A stretch of DNA of 64,000 nucleotides from the NCBI GenBank assembly GCA_031555955.1, contig JAVBTY010000025.1, positions 46,845-110,844 of the forward strand, written 5' to 3'. A model generated the notes under the pieces. The model was not told the DNA's origin and did not search any database. It worked only from the letters and a program-made list of their open reading frames with translations. Positions within the stretch are counted from its first letter, which is position 1, and each line of letters opens with the position of its first letter. This document shows, in pieces, positions 31,812-39,924 of this stretch. Both the position numbers and the translations under genes were made by a program. Origin of the DNA: Azoarcus sp031555955. GTDB lineage: Bacteria > Pseudomonadota > Gammaproteobacteria > Burkholderiales > Rhodocyclaceae.

Positions 31812-32505
31812 AATCGAAGGGCTCGAAAGTTTCTACGGTGCAAGCCAGGCCCTGTTCGGCATCGGGCTGTGCATTGCGCCGGGTGAAATGGTGACGCTGC
31901 TTGGGCGCAACGGCATGGGTAAAACCACCACGGTGCACAGCATTACCGGACTGGTGCGTCCGCGCGGCGGCACGGTGCGGTTTCGCGGCGAAGCGATTCA
32001 CGGGCTGGACGCGGACCGTATCGGCCGCGCCGGCATTGGACTGGTACCGGAAGGGCGGCAGATTTTCCCGAATCTGACGGTGCGCGAAAATCTGGTGGCG
32101 TGGGCGTCGAACCGTAGCGGCGCGGCCGATCCATGGACGCTCGACAAGGTGTTCGCCTTCTTTCCGCGCCTGGCCGAACGCCAGAAAAACATGGGCAATC
32201 AGCTCTCGGGCGGCGAACAGCAGATGCTGGCGATCGGCCGTGTGCTGATGACCAATCCGTACCTGATCATTCTTGACGAGGCCACCGAAGGACTCGCACC
32301 GCTGGTGCGGGAGGAAATCTGGCGCTGCCTGGTCAGCCTCAAGGCCAGCGGCCTGGCGGTGCTGGTGATCGACAAGTATGTGCGCAAACTCATCGCCATC
32401 GCCGACCGCCACTACATCCTGGAGCGCGGCAGCATCCGCTGGGAAGGCAGCTCCGCAGCGCTGGCTGCGAAGCCGGAACTCTGGCAGCGCTATCTGGGGG
32501 TGTGA
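31795..32505 (+). CDS. HAAT/Liv-type ABC ATP-binding protein, LivF-like
   Basis: A 236-residue second ATPase. Walker A GRNGMGKTT, GLVPEGRQIFPNLTVRENL (Q-loop region), signature QLSGGEQQML and Walker B LIILDEATEGLAP. The segment after the D-loop reads LVIDKYVRK where LivF proteins usually have LVEQNVR. It is the last gene of the catabolic/transport cluster and is convergent with the chemoreceptor gene. Confidence 0.92.
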   Translation: MGNLLEIEGLESFYGASQALFGIGLCIAPGEMVTLLGRNGMGKTTTVHSITGLVRPRGGTVRFRGEAIHGLDADRIGRAGIGLVPEGRQIFPNLTVRENLVAWASNRSGAADPWTLDKVFAFFPRLAERQKNMGNQLSGGEQQMLAIGRVLMTNPYLIILDEATEGLAPLVREEIWRCLVSLKASGLAVLVIDKYVRKLIAIADRHYILERGSIRWEGSSAALAAKPELWQRYLGV

Positions 32506-32517
32506 TTCCCGAAGCGG

Positions 32518-32537
32518 CCCGCCGGTGGCCTGGCGGG
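32518..32537. terminator. Hairpin between convergent livF-like and chemoreceptor genes
   Basis: CCCGCC / GGCGGG 6-bp stem with an 8-base loop occupies the 34-base gap between two convergent stops. A bidirectional terminator is plausible, although no T-runs flank it. Confidence 0.35.
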
Positions 32538-32539
32538 GG

Positions 32540-34570
32540 TCAGACGGTGAAGCGGCCTGCCTCGCGCGTCAGCGCCCCGGCCTGGGTTCTGAGGTTTTCG
32601 GCGCTGCCGGAAACGCGCCGGGCGGCGCTGTCCGTGGTGCCTGTCGCCTGTACGGTGGCGGCGATCTGCCGGGACATCGACTGTGCGGCTTTCGACTGTT
32701 CGCGCGTTGCCTCGGCGATGGTGGTGACGGTGGCGGCGAGATCGTGCGTGATCGTTTCGATTTCCTCCAGCGCCGTTTCCGCCATGGCGCTTTTTTCCGC
32801 GCCCTTGCGCGCTTCGGCCACACCTTGGCTGATCGAGGCCTGCACCGCGGCGACGCCGGTGGTGACGCGGCTGAGGATTTCTCCCACCTGGTCGGCGGAG
32901 CGCGCCGACTGTTCGGCCAGTTTGCGCACTTCATCCGCGACAACGGCGAAGCCGCGCCCGACTTCGCCCGCGCGCGCGGCCTCGATGGCGGCGTTGAGCG
33001 CGAGCAGGTTGGTCTGGCCCGCGATCTGGACGATGGTGGCGACAACGGCTTCGATGTGGCGGGAATGCGAGGTGAGGCTTTCCGCTTCCGCAAGCGAGGA
33101 TTGCACCCTGTTTTCAACCGTGTTCATCGATCCGATGACTTCGAGCACCACCTGCTTGCCATGTTCAACCCTGGTAACGGCGCTATCGACGAGCTGGTGC
33201 GATGATTTCGCCGACTCGGCGATATGTTCGATGGATTCCGAGAGCGTTCCGATGCTGCCGTCGATTTCAGCGGAGGCCGAAGACAGCCCCGCAACCGAAT
33301 CCAGCACCTGACGCGTTGCATCGAAGACATCCGAGGCCGAGCTGGAAACGCTGCCGGCGGTTGTCCGGATGGTGCCGACCAGGGTGCGCATGGAACCAGC
33401 GGTATCGTTGATGCGCAGGGCCAGCAGGTCGACTTCGTTTTTCGAACGGGGCGCGGCGTCCAGGCGCACGGTCAGATCGCCTTGGCCCATCTGTTCAAGC
33501 CCCCGCGCCACGCCGGACAGGGGGCGCAGCTGCCTGCGGATGAGCAGGGCCAGTCCAAGGGCCAGAATCACGATGGTGCTGATCAGGCCCGCCGTGAGCA
33601 GATTCCGGATCGCATCAAAAGGCGCGGTGAATTCGTCTTCCCACGAGGCGACGACCGCGATCCAGTGCAGGTCGGGGAGATATTCGAAAACAGCCAGTTT
33701 TTTCCGGATTTCGCCGTTCTGGTCGCGCCAGTTGTAAGAGGCTGCGCCGTTTTTCTGTTCGAGTATCGTGGAGGCGAAATCCTGCAGATCTTTCCCTACC
33801 GACGAAACCGGTTTGTTTTCGAATTCGGGGTGCAGGATAAAGCGCGGCTCTTTGGCATCGCCCGCCGCTTCGGCGAGGATGAAGGGATAACCCGATTTTC
33901 CGATGACGATGCCGCGCAGCTTTTCTTTCAGCAGCCGGATGCTTTCTTCCGCATCGATGCGCATCGTGATGGCGCCGATGATCTGCCCGCGCTCGTCCCG
34001 TACCGGCTTTGCCGCGAGGGCGTACATTTTTCCGGAGCGTTCAAGCGTGCCGGTGTAAATGTCTCCCGCCGCCAGCGTTTTTGTGTATTCATCGGATACT
34101 TTTTCGCCGTCGCGGTAAGCGCCGTTTCCGTTTTTCAGCAGGGTTGTGGCGCGGTAGAACTGTCCGCCATCCCTGAGCAGGAACGCGGCGTCGCTGGAGG
34201 GATTCGTTTTTTTGTAGGCCAGCAGAAAGGGCTGGTTGCCGGTGGCGCGGATATCGCCGAATTCCAGCACCGGAAGCATGGCGCCGCCCAGTGCGGCCTT
34301 TTCTCCCGTCAGGCGCGGCGGCGGCAGTCCCGCTTCAAAGCGCTCCAGGGCGGCCAGCGCCGACTGTTTCAGGTTTTCCTGTGCGTACTTGAGCGTCTGC
34401 GCGATCAGGTCGGCCTGCGACTTCAGGGCGATACGGCTTTCTTCAAGGGCGACCTGCTGCACTTTTGAGGACAGGATTACGGACAGGCCGATCACCGCGG
34501 CAGCGCACAGAACGGCGACGCCGATCAGGGTTTGCCTTAAAAGGGGCTGACGCTGAAGCGCGGTGAACAT
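32540..34570 (-). CDS. methyl-accepting chemotaxis protein
   Basis: A 676-residue chemoreceptor. A membrane helix at about 15-34 and another at about 325-344 flank a 290-residue periplasmic sensor that looks like a Cache-type domain (GIVIGKSGYPFILAE, YLPDLHWIAVVASWEDEF). HAMP follows (RRQLRPLSGVARGLEQMGQG). The signalling tip carries the conserved QTNLLALNAAIEAARAGE and GFAVVADEVRKLAEQSA. The C-terminus ends GRFTV with no NWETF-type CheR tether. Cache receptors sense small organic acids and amines; its position beside the importer suggests, but does not show, sensing of the same substrate. The reading frame extends upstream without a start-like context; ATG 34570 gives the normal N-terminus. 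Confidence 0.93.
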   Translation of the reverse strand: MFTALQRQPLLRQTLIGVAVLCAAAVIGLSVILSSKVQQVALEESRIALKSQADLIAQTLKYAQENLKQSALAALERFEAGLPPPRLTGEKAALGGAMLPVLEFGDIRATGNQPFLLAYKKTNPSSDAAFLLRDGGQFYRATTLLKNGNGAYRDGEKVSDEYTKTLAAGDIYTGTLERSGKMYALAAKPVRDERGQIIGAITMRIDAEESIRLLKEKLRGIVIGKSGYPFILAEAAGDAKEPRFILHPEFENKPVSSVGKDLQDFASTILEQKNGAASYNWRDQNGEIRKKLAVFEYLPDLHWIAVVASWEDEFTAPFDAIRNLLTAGLISTIVILALGLALLIRRQLRPLSGVARGLEQMGQGDLTVRLDAAPRSKNEVDLLALRINDTAGSMRTLVGTIRTTAGSVSSSASDVFDATRQVLDSVAGLSSASAEIDGSIGTLSESIEHIAESAKSSHQLVDSAVTRVEHGKQVVLEVIGSMNTVENRVQSSLAEAESLTSHSRHIEAVVATIVQIAGQTNLLALNAAIEAARAGEVGRGFAVVADEVRKLAEQSARSADQVGEILSRVTTGVAAVQASISQGVAEARKGAEKSAMAETALEEIETITHDLAATVTTIAEATREQSKAAQSMSRQIAATVQATGTTDSAARRVSGSAENLRTQAGALTREAGRFTV

Positions 34571-34742
34571 GGTGCGGTCTCTGGCAATCCGGTTGGGGGA
34601 GGGACTATAGCAAAGCAGTTCCGGTGGTGTTTTATTGCTGAAAAAACCGGATTTATCAACCTGAAAGGCTGGGGGGCGAGGTTTGTGCCCGGATATCCGG
34701 GGCAGAACCAGAGGTATTGACCCGTTTATGGGGGCAGGGCCG

Positions 34743-35213
34743 TCAACCCCGGCCGAAGAAGCGCCCGATGGCGCGGGAGAACCAGCCCGTCGTCTCTTTC
34801 GTGGCGTAGGCCTGGTCTGGCATGTTCTTTTTTGCCGACCGGGCAAAGGCGGCATCCTCGCTGCGGATATGGCTGAAGAGCCAGCGCGACAGAAGGCGGT
34901 GCAGTTCATCCGTAACGTTTTCACCGTCCTTGAAGCGCGTCTGCATTTCGGCGACACGGCGGACGAAGATGTCATGGACTTTTTTGTGCGGACGGAAAAA
35001 TTCGTAACCGCTATCTTCCATCAGCGTTTCTTCGAAAGCGAAATGGGAGAGGGTGTAATCGACCAGACCATCGATAATGCCGCCGATGGCGGTGCGGTCG
35101 CCCCCGGCCGTTGCGTCATGAAGATGGTTGATGAAGTCCATGATCTGGCGGTGCTGGTGATCGATCACATCAATGCCTGTATCCAGGTCATGAGTCCAGA
35201 TCAGATGCGCCAT
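34743..35213 (-). CDS. bacteriohemerythrin
   Basis: A 156-residue single-domain hemerythrin with a diiron O2-binding site. Ligands are visible in order: His21 (DHQHRQ), His57 and Glu61 (HFAFEE), His76 and His80 (HKKVH), and His115 and Asp120 (HIRSED). Such proteins carry or sense oxygen, often near chemotaxis genes. The start has GAGGAG upstream. A basic/aromatic tail (GWFSRAIGRFFGRG) extends past the four-helix bundle and could be amphipathic. A 172-base gap separates it from the chemoreceptor gene on the same strand. Confidence 0.92.
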   Translation of the reverse strand: MAHLIWTHDLDTGIDVIDHQHRQIMDFINHLHDATAGGDRTAIGGIIDGLVDYTLSHFAFEETLMEDSGYEFFRPHKKVHDIFVRRVAEMQTRFKDGENVTDELHRLLSRWLFSHIRSEDAAFARSAKKNMPDQAYATKETTGWFSRAIGRFFGRG

Positions 35214-35459
35214 GATGTCTCCTCTTTTATATGTCAGACGGTTGGTAATGGAAAAGCGGCTTCCCCGGTTTTCGTGCGTGCCGCCATCCGGGCTGTTCCG
35301 GGTGAGTGTTTCCCCGCAGCATAGGTGTTTTTACAGATAAATGCTGCTGTACTCAACCCCGCCGGGGCCATGCTGTTCCGGATGCGATTCAAATCCGCGG
35401 CTGCGTGCGCGAATCTGGCATGGTTCCCGTAAACTCATGGCGGATAACATGGCGGGAAG

Positions 35460-35927
35460 ATGATGGACGACGAATATTTCATGCGTGAGGCGCTGCTCCA
35501 GGCGCGCATGGCTGGCGCTGCCGGTGAGGTGCCGGTGGGCGCGGTGGTGGTGCTGGAGGGTGAGATCGTGGGCCGCGGCTTCAACCAGCCGATCGGGCGG
35601 AGCGATCCCACCGCCCATGCCGAGGTGATGGCGCTGCGCGATGCGGCGGCCCGGCTCTCCAATTACCGGCTGCCCGGCTGTGATCTGTATGTGACGCTGG
35701 AGCCGTGCGTGATGTGTTCCGGGGCGATCATGCATGCGCGCATCCGCCGCGTTGTGTTTGGCGCGCCCGATCCCAAAACCGGCGTGGCGGGCAGCGTGCT
35801 CGATCTGTTTGGCGAAGAGCGCCTCAATCATCACGCCACGGTCAGCGCGGGCGTGCTGGCCGATGAATGCGCCAGCCTTCTGTCCAGCTTCTTCGCCGCC
35901 CGGCGCGGCAGAACGCTGCTGGCCTGA
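35460..35927 (+). CDS. tadA: tRNA adenosine(34) deaminase TadA
   Basis: A 155-residue zinc deaminase converting A34 to inosine in tRNA-Arg(ACG). The active site HAEVMAL (His53, Glu55) and the zinc cysteines PCVMC (Cys83, Cys86) are present, as is the family segment RIRRVVFGAPDPKTGVAGS. Either of two adjacent ATG codons may be the start. The next gene begins 14 bases after the stop. Confidence 0.94.
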   Translation: MMDDEYFMREALLQARMAGAAGEVPVGAVVVLEGEIVGRGFNQPIGRSDPTAHAEVMALRDAAARLSNYRLPGCDLYVTLEPCVMCSGAIMHARIRRVVFGAPDPKTGVAGSVLDLFGEERLNHHATVSAGVLADECASLLSSFFAARRGRTLLA

Positions 35928-35941
35928 GCGGATATCGCACG

Positions 35942-36436
35942 ATGAGCATGCACATCCGCATCAACCTCGCCCGGCAGTGCCTCGACCTGTTCGCCGCCGA
36001 TGGCGCGTGCATCCGGCGCTATCCGGTATCCAGCGCGGTAAACGGGGCGGGCGAGCTGGAGGGCAGCGGCTGCACGCCGCGCGGGCGGCACCGTATCCGC
36101 GCGCGTATTGGCGCGGGCGCGCCGCCCGGGGCGGTATTTCGTGGGCGGCGCCCTACGGGCGAGGTGTGGTCGTCCGCGCTGGCGGCCAGCTTTCCCGGGC
36201 GGGACTGGATTCTGTCGCGCATTCTGTGGCTGTGCGGCGAGGAGCCGGGGCGCAACCGCCTCGGGGCGGTGGATTCCATGCGGCGCTATATCTATATCCA
36301 TGGCACCGGCGACGATCAGCCGATGGGCGCGCCGCGTTCGCACGGCTGCATCCGCATGCGTAGCCGCGATATTGTGGAACTGTTTGAACTGGTCGCGGCG
36401 GGTACGCCCGTGGAGATTGTGGAATGCGCGGAGTGA
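35942..36436 (+). CDS. L,D-transpeptidase (YkuD domain), no signal peptide
   Basis: A 164-residue YkuD-domain protein with the catalytic signature HGT...SHGCIRM (His120, Cys136). L,D-transpeptidases crosslink peptidoglycan or attach proteins to it in the periplasm. Here the domain begins almost at the first residue (MHIRINLARQCLDLF) with no signal peptide or lysine-rich leader, so export is unclear. The ATG has no strong ribosome site; coupling to tadA is likely. It overlaps the next gene by 13 bases. Confidence 0.85.
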   Translation: MSMHIRINLARQCLDLFAADGACIRRYPVSSAVNGAGELEGSGCTPRGRHRIRARIGAGAPPGAVFRGRRPTGEVWSSALAASFPGRDWILSRILWLCGEEPGRNRLGAVDSMRRYIYIHGTGDDQPMGAPRSHGCIRMRSRDIVELFELVAAGTPVEIVECAE

Positions 36437-36864
36437 GTCCGGATTACAGCCTGTACGTTGTCGACTGGGCGCAGGCGTGCGCGCTGGCTGCGCCGCTGCG
36501 TGAGCGTGTGTTCGTGCTCGAACAGGGTGTGCCGCCGGAACTGGAGCAGGACGGTATCGACCCGGTATGCCGCCATGTGCTGGCGCGCGCCGCCGGTGGC
36601 GTGGTGGTGGGCGCCGGACGACTGCTGCCCGACGGGCATATCGGCCGCATGGCGGTGGCTGCGGACTGGCGCGGGCGCGGCGTTGGCGGCGCGGTGCTGG
36701 AGGCGCTGGTGCGGGAGGCCGCCGCGCGCGGTCTGGCGGCGGCGCTGCTGAATGCGCAGGTGCACGCGCTGGCGTTTTATCGCCGCCACGGTTTCGTTGA
36801 GGAAGGCGAGGCGTTCATGGAGGCGGGAATCATGCACCGCGCCATGCGCCGCCGCCTGGGCTGA
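36424..36864 (+). CDS. GNAT-family N-acetyltransferase
   Basis: A 146-residue acetyltransferase of the ElaA/YjcF-like GNAT group. The acetyl-CoA-binding motif A is RMAVAADWRGRGVGGAVLEAL, and HALAFYRRHGFVEEGEAF is the typical C-terminal strand-helix. LRERVFVLEQGVPPELEQDG is the conserved N-terminal segment. Substrate unknown. It overlaps the transpeptidase gene and is convergent with rsgA across 51 bases containing a small CCGCG-TCTA-CGCGG hairpin (36866-36879). Confidence 0.85.
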   Translation: MRGVSPDYSLYVVDWAQACALAAPLRERVFVLEQGVPPELEQDGIDPVCRHVLARAAGGVVVGAGRLLPDGHIGRMAVAADWRGRGVGGAVLEALVREAAARGLAAALLNAQVHALAFYRRHGFVEEGEAFMEAGIMHRAMRRRLG

Positions 36865-36915
36865 TCCGCGTCTACGCGGGTGGCCGCCGGCTCTGCCGTT
36901 GCCCGGCCAATACCG

Positions 36916-37851
36916 TTACCAGCCTGGATTCAGGCGGCGCGCCTCGGTGATTTCCCTGTGAATGATGCGGTAGTGCTCCAGCCGCTGGGGCTGGATGCCG
37001 CCGCTGGCGAGCGCCGCGTGCAGGGCGCAGCCGGGTTCGGCTTCATGGCGGCAGTCGCGGAAGCGGCACTGGCCCAGATGCGGACGGAATTCGATGAAGC
37101 AGCGGGCCAGTTCTTCCTGATCGAGATGCGCCAGGCCAAAGGCCTGCAGGCCGGGGCTGTCGATCAGCCAGCCCTGTTCCCCGAGCGGATAAAGGCGGGC
37201 GAAGGTCGTGGTGTGCTTGCCGGCGTCCAGCGCGAGGGAGATTTCCCGCGTGGCCGCCCGCGCTTCCGGAATCAGTGCGTTGGTCAGGGTTGACTTGCCC
37301 ATGCCGGACTGGCCGACAAAGATGCAGCGGTGGCCGTCAAGGCGTTCTTTCAGCGGCCCGATGCCGGTCTGGATGGAGGTTTCCAGCGTTTCATAACCGA
37401 GCGCGGCGAAAGGGGCAAGCTGTTGCCGCGCTCCGGCCAGGCTGGCGGTCAGGTCGGTCTTGTTCAGCACGATCAGCGGAACGAGCTGCTGGCTTTCCGC
37501 TGCGGCGATGCAGCGTGAAACGAGCAGGCTGGAAAAGCCCGGTTCGGTGGCGACAACGATGACGACGTGGGAAAGGTTGGCCGCGATGAGCTTTTTCCGG
37601 AATGTGTCCGAGCGCCACAGCAGATTGCGCCGGGGGTGGAGCTGTTCGATCGCCCCCTGGCTGTCGCCATCCGGCATAACGTCAACCTCGTCGCCGCAGG
37701 CGAAAACGCTTTTCTTGCCGCGCGGGTAGCAGCGCAGCACGCCGTTAGTGGTCTGGACCTCGTAGTGGCGGCCAAAGGCGGCGATAACGGTGCCGTGGAG
37801 CGCCGCCGCCGTTTCGCGCCTGCCGTGGGCGGAGGTGCGCGGGTGCGTCAT
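36916..37851 (-). CDS. rsgA: small ribosomal subunit biogenesis GTPase RsgA
   Basis: A 311-residue circularly permuted GTPase that checks late 30S assembly. After an N-terminal OB domain (VIAAFGRHYEVQT) come G4 (LNKTDL), G1 (GQSGMGKSTLTN) and G3 (DSPG). The zinc site is CRFRDCRHEAEPGC (Cys, Cys, His, Cys). It lies downstream of the M48 peptidase gene on the same strand, 64 bases away. Confidence 0.94.
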   Translation of the reverse strand: MTHPRTSAHGRRETAAALHGTVIAAFGRHYEVQTTNGVLRCYPRGKKSVFACGDEVDVMPDGDSQGAIEQLHPRRNLLWRSDTFRKKLIAANLSHVVIVVATEPGFSSLLVSRCIAAAESQQLVPLIVLNKTDLTASLAGARQQLAPFAALGYETLETSIQTGIGPLKERLDGHRCIFVGQSGMGKSTLTNALIPEARAATREISLALDAGKHTTTFARLYPLGEQGWLIDSPGLQAFGLAHLDQEELARCFIEFRPHLGQCRFRDCRHEAEPGCALHAALASGGIQPQRLEHYRIIHREITEARRLNPGW

Positions 37852-37915
37852 GGGCGGCGTCCGGAGTGTGGAAATGAATGGGGGAAGGGGGGGGCGGAGG
37901 CGGTTTTGCGCATGC

Positions 37916-39187
37916 TCAGGCCGGGGCGGGCTCTCCGCGCCCCAGTGCTTCCAGGCGGGCGATGCGCTGGGCGGCGGGCGGGTGGGAATCGAAAAAGCGG
38001 GAATACAGCGGATCCGGCGTCAAGGTGGCCGCATTGTCCTGGTAGAGCCGGACGAGCGCGCCGCACAGATCCGCCGCGCGGGTCTGCCGCGCTGCGTAGG
38101 CGTCGGCCTCGAATTCGTGCGCGCGCGACCAGTGGCTCATCAGCGGCGCCAGCGGAAAGGTGAAAACTGGCAGGGCGAGAGAGAAAAGCGCCAGCGCCGA
38201 TGCGGTATCGGCGGCGCGCATGCCCAGCCCGGCAAAAAACCACGGCTGCGCGGTGAGCCAGCCCAGCAGGGCGAGCAGCGCAAGCCCCGCTGGCGCCAGT
38301 ACCGCCAGACGTTTGATGATGTGCCGGTGGCGGAAATGCCCCAGTTCATGAGCCAGCACCGCTTCGACTTCGGGCGGGGAGAGCTTTTCCAGCAGCGTAT
38401 CGAAGAACACGATGCGCCGGCTGGCGCCGAAACCGGTGAAATAAGCGTTACCGTGGGCCGAGCGGCGCGAGCCATCCATAACGAATAACCCCTGGGCGCG
38501 GAAGCCGCAGCGGGCGAGCAGGGCTTCGACGCGCGCCTTGAGCGCTTCGTCGGCCAGCGGGGCAAAGGTGTTGAACAGCGGCGCGATGAAAGTCGGCCAC
38601 ACCAGCAGCACGAGCAGGTTGAAACCGAGCCAGAGCGCCCACACCCACAGCCACCAGAACCCGCCCATCGCCCCCATGAGCCACAGCACCGCGGCGAGCA
38701 GGGGCAGGCCGATAAGGGCGGCGAGCGCGGCTTCTTTGGCTGTGTCGGCGAGGAAAAGCGCCGGGGTCATACGGTTGAAGCCGAAGCGTTTTTCGATACC
38801 GAAAATACGGCTGAGCGCGAAAGGCAGCTCCACCAGCCAGCCCAGCGCGGCCAGACTGGCGAAAAGGGCCAGCCCGTGCGCGATGCCGCCAGGCGGGAAG
38901 CGCCCACTCCATGCGTCATGCAGCCATTGCAGGCCGCCGCCGGGCGTGAGCGCGAAGGTGAAGGCCGCCATCACCAGCGCTTCTGGCATGGCGAGGTGCA
39001 TGCGTGCGGCGGTGTAAGCGGCGGCGCGCTGGTGGTCCGGCAGGGGAATCCGGCTGGCGAAGGCGGCGGGAACCGCGTTGCGCCGCGCTTGCACATGGCG
39101 GATCTGGCGCAGCATCAGCCCGGTTTTGAGCAGCAGCCCGGCGAGCAGGAAAACGGTGAACAGGGCGGTGAGAAGCGGAGCGGTCAT
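37916..39187 (-). CDS. M48 family CaaX-type metalloprotease
   Basis: A 423-residue integral-membrane zinc protease of the Ste24/CAAX protease-1 group. The zinc motif is HELGHFRHRH, with the third ligand Glu in the later ARAHEFEADAYA segment. An N-terminal membrane region (LLTALFTVFLLAGLLLKTG) and several further helices match the family. It may cleave membrane proteins in quality control. It is divergent from orn, with the intergenic gap of about 137 bases as shared promoter region. Confidence 0.9.
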   Translation of the reverse strand: MTAPLLTALFTVFLLAGLLLKTGLMLRQIRHVQARRNAVPAAFASRIPLPDHQRAAAYTAARMHLAMPEALVMAAFTFALTPGGGLQWLHDAWSGRFPPGGIAHGLALFASLAALGWLVELPFALSRIFGIEKRFGFNRMTPALFLADTAKEAALAALIGLPLLAAVLWLMGAMGGFWWLWVWALWLGFNLLVLLVWPTFIAPLFNTFAPLADEALKARVEALLARCGFRAQGLFVMDGSRRSAHGNAYFTGFGASRRIVFFDTLLEKLSPPEVEAVLAHELGHFRHRHIIKRLAVLAPAGLALLALLGWLTAQPWFFAGLGMRAADTASALALFSLALPVFTFPLAPLMSHWSRAHEFEADAYAARQTRAADLCGALVRLYQDNAATLTPDPLYSRFFDSHPPAAQRIARLEALGRGEPAPA

Positions 39188-39324
39188 CCGTGACGAAAGG
39201 GCAGGGTGGAGGGTTATGTGATTGAGCCGGGCGGGGGAGACGGGGGGATCGGAGCATGGGCGAAATGTGACACAATCCCGGCCCTGACCGTTTTGCCCGG
39301 ACGCTCCGGAAAGGCTTGAAGATT

Positions 39325-39873
39325 ATGGCACAGGACCCGAACCGCCTGATATGGCTGGATATGGAAATGACCGGGCTGGAACCGGACCGCGACCGCATCA
39401 TCGAGGTGGCTGTGGTGATTACCGATGAGCGGCTGGAGGTGCTGGCCGAAGCGCCGGTGATCGTGGTGCGCCAGTCTGATGAAGTGCTCGACGGCATGGA
39501 CGACTGGAACAAGTCCACGCACGGGCGCTCCGGCCTGATCGAACGCGTGAAGACGTCTTCCGTGACCGAGGCGCAGGCTGAAGAGCGGATGATTGCGTTC
39601 CTGCAGGAATGGGTGCCGGAGCGGGCGTCGCCGATGTGCGGCAATTCGATCTGCCAGGACCGCCGTTTTCTCGCGCGCTACATGCCGCGCTTCGAGGCGT
39701 GGTTCCACTACCGCAATCTGGACGTATCCACGCTCAAGGAGCTGGCGAAGCGCTGGCGCCCGGAGGTGCATAAAGGGGTGGAAAAGAAGGGGCGGCACGA
39801 AGCGCTGGCGGACATTCACGAATCCATCGCCGAACTGCGCCATTACCGCGACCACTTCCTGCGCCTGGCCTGA
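39325..39873 (+). CDS. orn: oligoribonuclease
   Basis: A 182-residue DEDDh 3'-5' exoribonuclease that degrades di- and oligonucleotides, including pGpG. Exo I is WLDMEMTGLEPDRDRIIE; other signatures are CGNSICQDRRFLARYMP and GRHEALADIHESIAELRHYR with the catalytic His and Asp. ATG 39325 has GGAAAGG upstream; a TTG three codons earlier is in frame but unlikely. Confidence 0.95.
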   Translation: MAQDPNRLIWLDMEMTGLEPDRDRIIEVAVVITDERLEVLAEAPVIVVRQSDEVLDGMDDWNKSTHGRSGLIERVKTSSVTEAQAEERMIAFLQEWVPERASPMCGNSICQDRRFLARYMPRFEAWFHYRNLDVSTLKELAKRWRPEVHKGVEKKGRHEALADIHESIAELRHYRDHFLRLA

Positions 39874-39909
39874 AGCAGCCTTCGTGGGCGCGCGGCCACG
39901 GAGGCGGTT

Positions 39910-39924
39910 ACGGGCTCAGCCCGT
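39910..39924 (-). terminator. Hairpin whose loop is the pgi stop codon
   Basis: ACGGGC / GCCCGT 6-bp stem with a three-base loop that is exactly the complement of the pgi TGA. Located between convergent orn and pgi. A terminator role is possible, but a triloop and missing T-run make it weak. Confidence 0.3.

Noticed and set aside
35384..35400. T-arm-like sequence GATTCAAATCC upstream of tadA
   Set aside because: The flanking bases do not give a 5-bp T-stem, and no anticodon or acceptor arms can be drawn, so it is not a tRNA gene.
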